Below, one piece after another: positions 34,928-43,083 of a stretch of 64,000 nucleotides of DNA. Positions within the stretch are counted from its first letter, which is position 1. Every line of letters begins with the position of its first letter. The stretch is from CAISDA01 sp050258555. GTDB taxonomy: Bacteria; Bacteroidota; Ignavibacteria; UBA10030; UBA8401. A program made the translations under genes and the position numbers. Under the pieces are notes generated by a model. That model worked only from the letters and a program-made list of their open reading frames with translations, was not told where the DNA came from and searched no databases. The stretch is from assembly GCA_050258555.1 (NCBI GenBank), contig JBLMZA010000043.1, positions 13,794-77,793 of the forward strand. The letters are read 5' to 3'.

Positions 34928-35554
34928 ATGATCAGGGTGTTATTGGCAGACGACCATACGATTGTCCGCGAAGGGCTCCGTATGATGCTCGAACAGACGG
35001 AAGATATCCGCGTGACCGATGAGGCGGGAAACGGAACGGAGACGCTCGAGAAACTCGAGAAGCACGACACCGATGTCGTGGTGCTCGATATCGCCATGCC
35101 GGATATGAACGGGATCGAAGTGCTCCGGCAGATCAAGCAGAAGCATCCAGCGGTGCATGTGATGATGCTCAGCACGTATCCCGAAAAGCAGTATGCCGTG
35201 CGCGCGCTCAAATCCGGAGCATCCGGCTATCTGACGAAGGATAGTGCGACCGAAGAACTCATCACCGCGATCCGGCGTGCGGCGCAGGGGCGCAAATACC
35301 TGAGTGTGGAACTCGCCGAGAAGATCGCGGATAACTTCGATAATTCGACCAAGGCGCCGCATGAACTGCTCTCGGAACGGGAATATGACGTGATGATCCT
35401 ACTGGGCAAGGGAAACTCCGTGTCGGCCATCGCCGAATTGCTGTCCCTGTCGGTTCCTACAGTCAATACATACCGCGCCCGAATCCTTCAAAAACTCAAT
35501 CTGTCCGGCAATTCCGCCGTGATTCATTATACGATCGAAAACAAGCTCATCTAA
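34928..35554 (+). CDS. NarL/FixJ-family response regulator
   Basis: 208 residues. Receiver domain (about 1-120) with the acidic pocket DDH (8-10), phospho-acceptor Asp54 in VVLDIAMPD, and Lys in LTKDSA. The LuxR-type HTH (about 140-205) has LSEREYDVMILLGKGNSVSA and SVPTVNTYRARILQKLN. All catalytic residues are intact. Cognate partner of the upstream PAS kinase by position and type. Palindromic sites just downstream (35611-35647) may be its targets. Confidence 0.94.
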   Translation: MIRVLLADDHTIVREGLRMMLEQTEDIRVTDEAGNGTETLEKLEKHDTDVVVLDIAMPDMNGIEVLRQIKQKHPAVHVMMLSTYPEKQYAVRALKSGASGYLTKDSATEELITAIRRAAQGRKYLSVELAEKIADNFDNSTKAPHELLSEREYDVMILLGKGNSVSAIAELLSLSVPTVNTYRARILQKLNLSGNSAVIHYTIENKLI

Positions 35555-35577
35555 GCGGACGAAATCCTCCGAAAAAC

Positions 35578-35593
35578 TACGCGGTATCGCGTA
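35578..35593 (+). repeat. Short inverted repeat TACGCG-GTAT-CGCGTA
   Basis: A 6-bp perfect stem with a 4-nt loop, 24 nt after the response-regulator stop codon and upstream of the twin palindromes. Could be a NarL-type binding site or part of a transcript end. Confidence 0.45.
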
Positions 35594-35610
35594 ATAGATT
35601 TAATGGCATC

Positions 35611-35647
35611 AAAATCATATGATTCGTGACACGAAAATCATATGATT
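35611..35647 (+). promoter_or_regulatory. Twin AATCATATGATT palindromes, likely operator
   Basis: AAAATCATATGATT occurs at 35611-35624 and again at 35634-35647. Each contains the 12-bp perfect palindrome AATCATATGATT, and TCGTG-A-CACGA between them is itself palindromic. The centres are 23 bp apart, about two helical turns, so two dimers could bind on the same face. It lies upstream of the orphan receiver-like gene. Confidence 0.6.
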
Positions 35648-35751
35648 AACGATACCCTTGAAATGAATCCGTGCCTATCTTACATGCAGACCATTGCATC
35701 GGCTGCAGCACGGCCGATGCGAGCACCATCACATTCATGGGCATCGGGACT

Positions 35752-36144
35752 ATGGCACGCATTTTTTTAGGATATCAGTCTGCGCTTGTCGGAGCGCGGC
35801 TTTCTGAGATGCTGACCGAAATGAACGGAGTGGATCTCATGGGCGTCGTTTTCGAGAGCGACAAGCTCGAGCATGCGCTCGAGACGCTCGAGCCGGAAAT
35901 CGCCATCGTTGACATCCGTCTTCTGATCGCCTCGCGTATCGGAGACTTGAATGTTCTGAAGACGCGGTTTCCGGAGACTCAGTTCATCCTTCTCTACGAT
36001 TTCCCCTACAATCAATATTCACGCGAATGCAAACGATTCGGAGCGGAATATTGCTTCGAAACGCTGCATCAGTTCATGGATATTGAACGCGTCGTTGCGG
36101 AGTATAACCGCCGCCGGCGTACACGCATGTCGCGCGCCTCATAG
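35752..36144 (+). CDS. Orphan receiver-like (pseudo-receiver) protein
   Basis: 130 residues with a CheY-like pattern: first strand RIFLGY, Asp54 at the phospho-acceptor position in IAIVDIRLL, QFILLYD as beta4, and GAEYCFETLHQF where the Lys-containing loop would be. The N-terminal acidic pair is replaced by GYQS and the Lys by Phe or Thr, so ordinary phosphorylation is doubtful. The C-terminus is Arg-rich (YNRRRRTRMSR), suggesting nucleic-acid or membrane contact. ATG 35752 follows CGGGA; a longer GTG start at 35671 lacks a ribosome site. A twin palindrome precedes it. Confidence 0.65.
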   Translation: MARIFLGYQSALVGARLSEMLTEMNGVDLMGVVFESDKLEHALETLEPEIAIVDIRLLIASRIGDLNVLKTRFPETQFILLYDFPYNQYSRECKRFGAEYCFETLHQFMDIERVVAEYNRRRRTRMSRAS

Positions 36145-36190
36145 GCCTGCGGCGTTCACCGCGTCGTTTCCCCGACGATAAAAAATTCGA

Positions 36191-36226
36191 AAAGGCAGGC
36201 CGCTATGGGGGAGACGGCCTGCCTTT
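36191..36226. repeat. Hairpin, first of a tandem pair
   Basis: AAAGGCAGGCCG (36191-36202) pairs perfectly with CGGCCTGCCTTT (36215-36226). Only TTT follows on the plus strand; it may act with the next hairpin as a double terminator. Confidence 0.65.
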
Positions 36227-36248
36227 GGAAGTTCTTGCAGCACCAAAA

Positions 36249-36294
36249 AGAAAGGGCCCGTCGACTCGGAGCGAGACGGGCCCTTTCTTTTTTT
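36249..36294. terminator. Strong bidirectional terminator
   Basis: A 14-bp perfect stem, AGAAAGGGCCCGTC (36249-36262) with GACGGGCCCTTTCT (36275-36288), followed by TTTTTT. A-rich on the other side, it can also serve the tRNA gene on the minus strand. The rest of 36145-36391 shows no gene. Confidence 0.88.
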
Positions 36295-36391
36295 CCACTC
36301 ATGCCTTCGCACAGAAACACGGTTTAAAACAGCAATCTCTCTGCATGATCCTGCCATTCAGAGAGATTCGTCACTGCTTCGATACTTGAGA

Positions 36392-36477
36392 TGGTGCCCG
36401 AAGGGAGACTTGAACTCCCATGCGCTCACGCGCGCCGCCTCCTGAAGACGGTGTGTCTGCCATTTCACCATTCGGGC
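36392..36477 (-). tRNA. tRNA-Leu (anticodon CAG)
   Basis: 86 nt including an encoded CCA. The 7-bp acceptor GCCCGAA/TTCGGGC is intact with discriminator A. The anticodon stem CCGTC/GGCGG encloses the loop TTCAGGA, giving CAG. A long variable arm (CGCGCGTGAGCGC region) marks a class II tRNA, and the T arm GGGAG-TTCAAGT-CTCCC is complete. It reads CUG codons, frequent in this high-G+C DNA. The 173 nt between it and lemA hold no other gene. Confidence 0.95.
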
Positions 36478-36650
36478 ATTGTTGCGTTACAGCATAACAA
36501 ACATACGAAAACATTTGGCGGAAATCAAGACGAACGGGAAAAAAAAATCACTTCCGTCCATATCAATTTCATTCCTTGTTTTTCATTCGATGTTTGCCTA
36601 TTTTTAGAGTATCATCTCAAGTATAACCTCACAAAAGGAGACGACCACGA

Positions 36651-37259
36651 ATGAAATCAAAAGGACTTATCATCGCTCTGGCAGTCGTCGGCGGCATTAT
36701 CCTGATCGGCATCATGACGATCACATGGGGTGTCCGCACATACAATATGCTCGTGGGCATGGACGAATCGGTCAACGGCGCCTGGTCCCAGGTGCAGAAT
36801 CAATATCAGCGGCGGTTCGATCTGATCCCGAATCTCGTCGAGACCGTGAAGGGATATGCGACGCACGAAAAGGAAACGCTTGAGAATGTCACCAATGCGC
36901 GTGCGAAAGTCGGGCAGATGGTCATTTCACCCGAAGTCCTGAAAAATCCGCAGGCCTTCCAGATGTTCGAGAAGGCGCAGGGCGAACTCTCGTCGGCGCT
37001 GACGCGTCTCATGGCCGTTTCCGAGAACTATCCCAATTTGAAGGCGAACGAGAATTTCCTCCAGCTGCAGGCGCAGCTCGAGGGGACGGAAAACAGGATC
37101 TCTGTTGAGCGCCGCCGCTTCAACGAGGTCGTGCAGGCGTACAATGCCAGGATCCGGACCGTTCCGACATCGCTTGTCGCCGGCTTCGGCGGATTCACAC
37201 CCAAGCAGTATTTCCAGGCTGCTGCCGGCGCAGAAGCCGCTCCGAAAGTGAAATTCTGA
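36651..37259 (+). CDS. lemA: LemA-family protein
   Basis: 202 residues. N-terminal membrane helix (GLIIALAVVGGIILIGIMTI) then a four-helix-bundle LemA domain with ESVNGAWSQVQNQYQRRFDL and IPNLVETVKGYATHEKETL, the family signature, and the C-terminal ERRRFNEVVQAYN. The biochemical role of LemA is unsettled. AAAAGGAG precedes the start. A TPM-domain gene follows 1 nt later, the usual lemA partner. Confidence 0.93.
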   Translation: MKSKGLIIALAVVGGIILIGIMTITWGVRTYNMLVGMDESVNGAWSQVQNQYQRRFDLIPNLVETVKGYATHEKETLENVTNARAKVGQMVISPEVLKNPQAFQMFEKAQGELSSALTRLMAVSENYPNLKANENFLQLQAQLEGTENRISVERRRFNEVVQAYNARIRTVPTSLVAGFGGFTPKQYFQAAAGAEAAPKVKF

Positions 37260-37260
37260 T

Positions 37261-38037
37261 ATGTCTCCATCCGTCCGATTCCGTCGTCATCTGTTGCTGG
37301 CCGCCCTGCTCTTGGCGTGCGCCGCCGTCCGGCTCGCCGCACAGAGTCCTGCGATACCGAAACTGACATCGCCTGTCTACGACGCCACCTCGACGTTGAG
37401 TGCAGCAGAACAGGCGGCGCTGGTGCGTGAAGTGCGCCGGTTCGAGGACAGCACATCGAATCAGATCGCCGTCGTCGTCATTCCGTCGATCGGCGATGCG
37501 GACATCCGCGAATACGGCATCGACGTGCTGAAACAAAATGCGATCGGGCAGAAGGGGCGCGACAACGGCGTGCTGCTCCTGGTCGCGAAGGACGACAGAA
37601 AAGTGTCGATCGAGGTGGGATACGGACTCGAGGGCGTGCTGCCCGATGCCGTGTGCAGCCAGATCATACGCAACGAACTCTCTCCGCGCTTCAGGGAAGG
37701 AGACTTCTTCGGCGGCATCGCGTCGGCCGTCCGGTCCATCGAGCAGGCCACGCAGGGAGAGTATAAAGGGACAGGGAAAAAATCGAAGAACGGCTCCGGG
37801 TCGTTTGCGCTGCTGCTTGTCGTTTTCGTGATCGGCGCGATCCTCATGTCGATTTTCCGGGGTGGACGGCGGTATTCCATTAAGGGGCGCGGCTATCGTT
37901 CGGGACCGTGGTGGTGGGGAGGCGGCGGGTTTGGAGGCGGCGGATTCGGCGGCGGCGGATTCGGCGGAGGCGGCGGGGGCGGATGGTCGGCCGGCGGCGG
38001 ATCGTTTGGAGGCGGGGGAGCAAGCGGAAGCTGGTAG
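37261..38037 (+). CDS. TPM-domain membrane protein (YgcG-like)
   Basis: 258 residues. Signal peptide (LLLAALLLACAAVRLAA), TPM domain (about 38-165, YDATSTLSAAEQAALVREVR; DNGVLLLVAKDDRKVSIEVGYGLEG), one membrane helix (FALLLVVFVIGAILMSI), then a Gly-rich C-terminal tail of about 60 residues with repeated GGGGFGGGGF units and Trp. The TPM domain faces the periplasm. Such proteins regularly follow lemA. A phosphatase role has been shown only for a plant TPM protein. Confidence 0.92.
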   Translation: MSPSVRFRRHLLLAALLLACAAVRLAAQSPAIPKLTSPVYDATSTLSAAEQAALVREVRRFEDSTSNQIAVVVIPSIGDADIREYGIDVLKQNAIGQKGRDNGVLLLVAKDDRKVSIEVGYGLEGVLPDAVCSQIIRNELSPRFREGDFFGGIASAVRSIEQATQGEYKGTGKKSKNGSGSFALLLVVFVIGAILMSIFRGGRRYSIKGRGYRSGPWWWGGGGFGGGGFGGGGFGGGGGGGWSAGGGSFGGGGASGSW

Positions 38038-38086
38038 AGGGAATACTCCGGCACACATGAATGGATTAATTAAGGACGCTCAGACG

Positions 38087-38758
38087 ATGGCAGAAGCAGT
38101 GAAAATACTCGTTGTGGATGACGACCCGCAGTTCTCGCGATTCATCGAAATGCTCCTTCTCCAAAGCGGCAAAGGCTGCTTCAGCGTGACAATGTGCGGC
38201 GATGCCACGTCGACTCTCGGCCTGCTCAAGCGGGACAGCACATTTGATGTCATCCTGCTCGATTATTATTTGCCCGGCATGAACGGCGATGCGCTGATCC
38301 GGACGCTTATCGAGAACGGCGTCTACGTGCCGGTGATCTTCGTAACGGTGATCAAGGAATTCCGGCTCGCCGTTGAAGCGATGAAGCTCGGCGTCTACAA
38401 TTATCTGGTCAAGGAAAACCTTACGGCACAAACGCTCATCAAATCCGTCTATAACGTGGTCGAGCGCAATCGCCTGCGGCAGGAACTCTCCACGCTCGAG
38501 GTGAGCACCAACCGCCTCGAAGCGATACAGGAACTGGTCTTCGACATCAGCCGCAATCTGGTCGAACCGATTGCGGCGATGCGCAGAGATGTTGCCGAGC
38601 TGCAGAAGAATCCCGGCCTCGGCGATATGCATACGTATCTGCGCATCATCAGCGACAACATCGAACGCATGCAGGCAAAGCTCGACAAGTTGAAAATGCT
38701 GAAGGAAGACAAGACGATCGAATACGTGAAGAATATCCGCATGCTTGATCTTTCATAA
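38087..38758 (+). CDS. Response regulator with helical C-terminal domain
   Basis: 223 residues. Receiver domain (about 5-125): acidic pocket VVDDDP, phospho-acceptor Asp59 in VILLDYYLPGMNGD, Thr in IFVTVIKE, Lys in YLVKENL, all present. The C-terminal about 90 residues form a dimerising helical hairpin (LVFDISRNLVEPIAAMRRDV) that looks like a HisKA bundle without the catalytic His and without an ATPase domain. There is no DNA-binding domain, so output must be by protein contact. ATG 38087 starts the typical MxxxxKILVVDDD; ATG 38057 is an alternative. It sits between two TPM genes. Confidence 0.85.
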   Translation: MAEAVKILVVDDDPQFSRFIEMLLLQSGKGCFSVTMCGDATSTLGLLKRDSTFDVILLDYYLPGMNGDALIRTLIENGVYVPVIFVTVIKEFRLAVEAMKLGVYNYLVKENLTAQTLIKSVYNVVERNRLRQELSTLEVSTNRLEAIQELVFDISRNLVEPIAAMRRDVAELQKNPGLGDMHTYLRIISDNIERMQAKLDKLKMLKEDKTIEYVKNIRMLDLS

Positions 38759-38761
38759 CCG

Positions 38762-39220
38762 ATGGAGACAGCCGTGGCACATACGCTTCTGACAGAAGAA
38801 GAGCTTCGACGCATCGCCTCGACGATCGGAGAGGTGGAAGAATCGACGAGCGGCGAGATACGCGTGAACATACACGAGAAGCGGTCGTGGACCGAGCGCA
38901 GGCTCAGCCTTCGCGATCTTGCGCTGAAGCACTTCCATTCCCTCGGCATGGAAAAAACGCGGGACAAGACCGGAGTGCTGATCTTCATCTGCGTGCGCGA
39001 GCGCGAATTCTATATCGCCGCCGATGAAGGGATACATGCGAAGTTTCCGCAGGAGTATTGGGACTCGGTTGCAGAAACGATGACACGCCAGTTCAAGGCG
39101 AGCCGTTTCTGCGAAGGCATCTGCTTCGCGGTGCGCGAGATCGGCACGGCGCTTGCCCGGGAGTTCCCGCTGCGCGAAGGGGATACGAACGAACTATCGA
39201 ACGACGTGAGTTTTACTTAA
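38762..39220 (+). CDS. Cytosolic TPM-domain protein
   Basis: 152 residues: a TPM domain (LLTEEELRRIASTIGEVEESTSGEIRVN, split here as TEEELRRIASTIGEV and STSGEIRVNIHEK; DKTGVLIFICVREREFYIAAD; GICFAVREIGTALAREFP) with no signal peptide and no Gly-rich tail. It is the second TPM protein in this cluster. It begins 3 nt after the response-regulator stop, so the two are likely co-expressed. Role unknown. Confidence 0.85.
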   Translation: METAVAHTLLTEEELRRIASTIGEVEESTSGEIRVNIHEKRSWTERRLSLRDLALKHFHSLGMEKTRDKTGVLIFICVREREFYIAADEGIHAKFPQEYWDSVAETMTRQFKASRFCEGICFAVREIGTALAREFPLREGDTNELSNDVSFT

Positions 39221-39232
39221 CAGGTCTCAAGC

Positions 39233-40093
39233 ATGAATTGTACAGTAGCAGTCGCGCAGATCGATGCGGCAGTGGGCAATCTCAAGGCAAATGCGGCGCG
39301 CCATGCCGACGCCGTGCGGAAGGCGATCGCGGCGCGCGCCGACATCGTCGTCTTTCCTGAACTGAGCCTTACCGGCTACACGGTGCGCGATCTGAATTGG
39401 GATGTCGCACTCCGTGCGCAGAAGCAGGAGTTGTTCGACGAACTGATCAACCTGAGCTCGCAGATCACGATCGTCTTCGGAGCGGTGGAAGAGGCTCCCA
39501 ATTTCGGCATCTATAATTCGGCGTTCGTGATCGAAGAGGGAATCATTGCTTCGGCGCACCGCAAGGTGTATCCGCCGACATACGGCATGTTCGAGGAGAT
39601 GCGGTACTTTTCGCGCGGATCCGATGTGCGCTGCTTCGAATCGAGGCACGGACGGCTCGGCATCCTGATCTGCGAGGACCTGTGGCACATGTCGCTGCCG
39701 TATGTGCTGGCGCAGGACGGTGCGGAGGTCATCATCGGCATTGCGGCCAGCCCGACGCGCCTGTCGGGACAGTCGGCCATGCTGCCGGGCCTGGCGCTCA
39801 ATTACGAGCATCATAAGACGTATGCGCGCCTGCTCAGCTCCTACATCGTGTATTGCAACCGCGTGGGCATGGAAGACGGTGTGAGTTTCTGGGGCGGATC
39901 GCATGTGGTGGGACCGGCCGGCGACATTCTGGCGCAGGCGCAGCTGTTCGAAGAGGATCTGATTACGGCGAGAATCGAAGCCAACGAAGTGCGGCGTGCC
40001 CGGCGCTTATCGCGCCACTTTATCGACGATGACATGCATCTCACGGTCCAGCAGCTTGAACGCATACAGAGAGAGCGCGATGCACAGCGCTGA
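39233..40093 (+). CDS. Nitrilase-superfamily amidohydrolase
   Basis: 286 residues. Carbon-nitrogen hydrolase fold with the full catalytic triad: Glu43 in VVFPELSLTGY, Lys111 in AHRKVYPPTYGMF, and Cys147 in GILICEDLWH. The pattern around YTVRDL and the YPPTYGMFEE loop resembles the glutaminase domain of NAD+ synthetase, but no synthetase domain follows. It could supply ammonia in trans or act on an unrelated amide. First gene of a tightly packed chain running to ccmF. Confidence 0.88.
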   Translation: MNCTVAVAQIDAAVGNLKANAARHADAVRKAIAARADIVVFPELSLTGYTVRDLNWDVALRAQKQELFDELINLSSQITIVFGAVEEAPNFGIYNSAFVIEEGIIASAHRKVYPPTYGMFEEMRYFSRGSDVRCFESRHGRLGILICEDLWHMSLPYVLAQDGAEVIIGIAASPTRLSGQSAMLPGLALNYEHHKTYARLLSSYIVYCNRVGMEDGVSFWGGSHVVGPAGDILAQAQLFEEDLITARIEANEVRRARRLSRHFIDDDMHLTVQQLERIQRERDAQR

Positions 40094-40102
40094 CAACATC
40101 GC

Positions 40103-40717
40103 ATGAGAATACGCCTCATACTGCCGGCTGTACTCCTCCTTGCAGCCGCCGCCGCGTTCGGCGGCGACGACGGGGCGCCGCGTCCCGCGCGTGATCTCTT
40201 CACTGCGGCATGCCGCGAGACAGGCAAGGAACTTGCGGCCGGAAGCGGGCTTTCACGGAGCGCGTCTGTCCTGGTCCGCTTCGCCGGAGACAAAACGGAA
40301 TTCTTCCGCACGCCGCTCATGGATGCGCTTTCGGCGGCATGCGGCGCGGTCTACGTCTCCGGCGCATCGGCCGATACGATTGTCACGTTCGGCATCGAAG
40401 ACGCGGCGATCGGCTATGGACCCGCGTTCCGCGAAGGATGGTTCCGAGAACGCAGGACCGAGCGCTCGGTCCGGGTCCGTCTGCGCATGGAGATGATTTC
40501 CTCTTCCAGCGGAAAGGTGCTCTATACGCGGACGCTTGACGGCCTTGAGCGCGATACGATCGCGGTCGACGAGATCCAGGAAACGGGCGCCTCGGCGCGG
40601 CACATCGCCGTTGGCGCGGCTCCCGAGCCATCGCTGTGGGAACGCATCCTGGAACCCGCGATTCTGACGGTGTCGTCGGGAATTGCGGTCTACCTGTTTT
40701 TCACTGTTCGAAGCTGA
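40103..40717 (+). CDS. Exported protein of unknown function with C-terminal helix
   Basis: 204 residues, not recognised. Signal peptide (LILPAVLLLAAAAAFG), a mixed alpha/beta periplasmic domain (TFGIEDAAIGYGPAFREGWF; RSVRVRLRMEMISSSSGKVL) and a C-terminal membrane helix (ILTVSSGIAVYLFFTV). The domain pattern resembles proteins that bind or assemble surface components, but no family can be named. Starts 9 nt after the amidohydrolase stop and ends 5 nt before the CapA-like gene. Confidence 0.7.
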   Translation: MRIRLILPAVLLLAAAAAFGGDDGAPRPARDLFTAACRETGKELAAGSGLSRSASVLVRFAGDKTEFFRTPLMDALSAACGAVYVSGASADTIVTFGIEDAAIGYGPAFREGWFRERRTERSVRVRLRMEMISSSSGKVLYTRTLDGLERDTIAVDEIQETGASARHIAVGAAPEPSLWERILEPAILTVSSGIAVYLFFTVRS

Positions 40718-40722
40718 CCGCA

Positions 40723-41766
40723 ATGCAGGCGCGCCGGACGATGCATATGCTTTTCCTGTTTGGCGCCGGCGCCTGGCTGTACTTCGGTTTGACGACGGAT
40801 TACCGGACGCATATACGGAAGAATACGGCGTACGGTGTGCCGGCAGGCCGTGCGACGCTTCTGGCATTCGGCGACGTGAATCTGGGGCGCACGCTCGGCC
40901 GGCAGCTGCTGCGCGAGGGTCCCGGCTGCGTGTTCGACGAATTCCGGTTCGATACGGCCGACGTCGTCTTCGTGAATCTGGAAAGCACGCTTTCGGATCA
41001 GGGCGGCGAGACCGAATCGCCGGAGAGCAATTACATTTTCACAGGGCCGCCGGTCGGCGCGCTTGCGCTGGCGCGCGCGGGCATCACGGTTGTCGCGACG
41101 GCGAACAATCACGCCTATGATTACGGCGAGCGCGCGCTGAAGGAAACGATCGATCACCTCGATGCGGCGAACATCGGGCATGCAGGCACGTCCAAAGAGG
41201 AAGAGACCGTGCTCGAGCCGCTCTGCCTCACGGCTAACGGGATGAAGTTCGCATTCTTTGCGGTGACCGATTTCATGAACATGGGATACGGCTGGCGCCG
41301 TCATGCGGCTGCGGCCGATTCGGCGAGGCTGTTTCCGAAGCTGCGCGAGGCCGCCGGGTGGGCCGATGCGGTGATCGTCAGCGTCCACGGCGGCGATGAG
41401 TATGCCGATGTGCCGTCGGCGCGCGTCTCGGCATTCATGCGCGCCTGCATCGACCAGGGAGCCATGCTCGTGCTGGGACATCATCCGCATGTGCCGTACG
41501 GCATCGATTCGGTCCGGGGCGGCTACATCGTTTCCTCGCTCGGCAATTTTGTATTTTCGCAGCCGCAGCGGGAATGGACGCAGCTGAGCTACGGCGTGCT
41601 CTTCGAATTTACGCGGGCAGGGAGGCGCGCTGACATCCGGCTCCGGCGCGTCATCCCGATCGAGACCGGCTTCCGGCCGCTGCGCATGGACCGCCGTGAA
41701 GGGCGCGAGAAAATCATGGCGCGCGCCCAGCAGTATTCGTCTTTTTCATTGAAGCAGTTTTATTAA
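40723..41766 (+). CDS. CapA-family protein (PGA synthesis-like metallophosphatase fold)
   Basis: 347 residues. An N-terminal membrane helix (MHMLFLFGAGAWLYFGL) then a CapA domain (about 45-310): AFGDVNLGR, DVVFVNLESTLSD, TVVATANNHAYDYG, VSVHGGDEY, and VLGHHPHVPYGID with the SLGNFVFS motif. Metal-binding Asp, Asn and His residues are present. CapA proteins were linked to poly-gamma-glutamate capsule in Bacillus, but many homologues are unrelated to it; no capB or capC is here. Confidence 0.9.
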   Translation: MQARRTMHMLFLFGAGAWLYFGLTTDYRTHIRKNTAYGVPAGRATLLAFGDVNLGRTLGRQLLREGPGCVFDEFRFDTADVVFVNLESTLSDQGGETESPESNYIFTGPPVGALALARAGITVVATANNHAYDYGERALKETIDHLDAANIGHAGTSKEEETVLEPLCLTANGMKFAFFAVTDFMNMGYGWRRHAAAADSARLFPKLREAAGWADAVIVSVHGGDEYADVPSARVSAFMRACIDQGAMLVLGHHPHVPYGIDSVRGGYIVSSLGNFVFSQPQREWTQLSYGVLFEFTRAGRRADIRLRRVIPIETGFRPLRMDRREGREKIMARAQQYSSFSLKQFY

Positions 41767-41787
41767 CTCATAACGACACGTAATCCT

Positions 41788-42615
41788 ATGACAGCAGTAC
41801 GACGACAGTTCCCCATTGCGGCGGCATTCATCCTCATCACGGGCGCGGCGATTCTACTTTCATCCTGCAGCGCGAGCAAGAGCGCCGAAGAGCCGATGAC
41901 GGCCGAAGGACAGTTTGCCCGGGCGATGAAGGAATTCAATGATGAAAAGTACCTCGATGCAATCGAAGCCTTCAAAACGATCACAGTCCAGTATCAGGGA
42001 AGCGGCGTCGCCGATGCGGCGCAGTTCTATATCGGCGAATCGCGATTCAACCGCGGCGAATACATACTTGCCGCCGCCGAGTACGACATGCTGATCCGTT
42101 CGATGCCGTCGTCAAAATATATTCCGACGGCGCGCTACAAGCGTGCGCTTGCCTACTACGAGATGTCGCCCAAGTCGCAGCTCGATCAGAAGTATACGCG
42201 GCTGGCGATCGACGACTTCCAGACGTTTCTGGAATACGCGCCGAACGATTCGCTCGCCAAAGACGCAGACGCGAAGGTCCGCGAGCTCACCGACAAACTC
42301 GCCCGGAAGATTTTCGAGAGCGGCAGGCTCTACTTCCGGCGCGAATATTACAAGGCGGCGATCGTCTATTTCGACAATGTGATCGACCAGTATCACGACA
42401 CCCGGTATGCCGACCAGGCGATGTACTGGAAGGCGCGCGCCCAGCGCGAACGCAGGGAATATGACGCCTCGCTCAGGACGCTCGACCAGCTCTTTGAAAA
42501 ATTCCCGTCCACATCACTGAAGGACGATGCACAATCGCTGCGCAAGGAAGTCGAACGCCTGAAGCTTCTGCCGGCGGAAGGCAGCGGCGCAGGCAAATCC
42601 GACGGAGCGTTATGA
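41788..42615 (+). CDS. bamD: Outer-membrane assembly lipoprotein BamD
   Basis: 275 residues. BAM-complex lipoprotein, TPR-based. Lipobox ILLSSC with Cys27; TPR repeats over about 40-250 (QFARAMKEFNDEKYLDAIEA; DAAQFYIGESRFNRGEYILA; YADQAMYWKARAQRERREYD). Length matches BamD. BamA is not in the window. Overlaps the thioesterase start by ATGA. Confidence 0.92.
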   Translation: MTAVRRQFPIAAAFILITGAAILLSSCSASKSAEEPMTAEGQFARAMKEFNDEKYLDAIEAFKTITVQYQGSGVADAAQFYIGESRFNRGEYILAAAEYDMLIRSMPSSKYIPTARYKRALAYYEMSPKSQLDQKYTRLAIDDFQTFLEYAPNDSLAKDADAKVRELTDKLARKIFESGRLYFRREYYKAAIVYFDNVIDQYHDTRYADQAMYWKARAQRERREYDASLRTLDQLFEKFPSTSLKDDAQSLRKEVERLKLLPAEGSGAGKSDGAL

Positions 42616-43082
42616 GCGAAGCCAAAACCGTGAAACAATCGCAGGCACGCATGACGCAGCTCGTGCTGCCGGACGAGACCAATCAGCTGGGCAACCTGCT
42701 CGGAGGCCAGCTCATGCACTGGATCGATCTTGTAGCTGCGATCGCCGCGATGCGGCATGCGCGGAAGGTCTGCGTGACCGCGTCGGTCGACGAGATCAAT
42801 TTCATCAATCCGGTAAAGCAGGGCGAAGTCGTCACTCTTCTTGCGTCAGTCAACCGCGTGTTTACGACCTCGATGGAAATCGGCGTCTCCGTTTCGGCGG
42901 AGAACCTGCTGACGGGGGAAACGCATCACACGAATTCCGCTTATCTGACATTCGTAGCCATCGATGAACAGGGAAGGCCCGTGCCGGTCGATCCGATCGT
43001 CTGCGAGGACGATGGGGAGATCCGGCGGTTCAATGAGGCTCTTCATCGGCGCGAACTGCGGCTTCAGCGGCGGATCAAATAA
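42612..43082 (+). CDS. Acyl-CoA thioesterase, hotdog fold (YciA/BACH type)
   Basis: 156 residues. Hydrolyses acyl-CoAs. The family signature is QLVLPDETNQLGNLLGGQLM then WIDLVAAIAAMRHA, with Asp as the likely catalytic residue, and VDEINFINPVKQGEVV and THHTNSAYLTFVAID follow. A single hotdog domain that would assemble as a hexamer. Coupled to bamD by ATGA. The next gene begins 1 nt after its stop. Confidence 0.93.
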   Translation: MSEAKTVKQSQARMTQLVLPDETNQLGNLLGGQLMHWIDLVAAIAAMRHARKVCVTASVDEINFINPVKQGEVVTLLASVNRVFTTSMEIGVSVSAENLLTGETHHTNSAYLTFVAIDEQGRPVPVDPIVCEDDGEIRRFNEALHRRELRLQRRIK

Positions 43083-43083
43083 G

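Noticed and set aside
35671..35751. N-terminal extension (DHCIGCSTAD) suggesting a ferredoxin-like site on the receiver-like protein
   Set aside because: It needs a GTG start with no ribosome site, and two cysteines alone do not make a cluster motif; the later ATG fits the receiver fold.
36391..36654. 87-residue plus-strand frame across the tRNA-Leu region
   Set aside because: Its first part is the reverse complement of the tRNA and it overlaps the lemA ribosome site.
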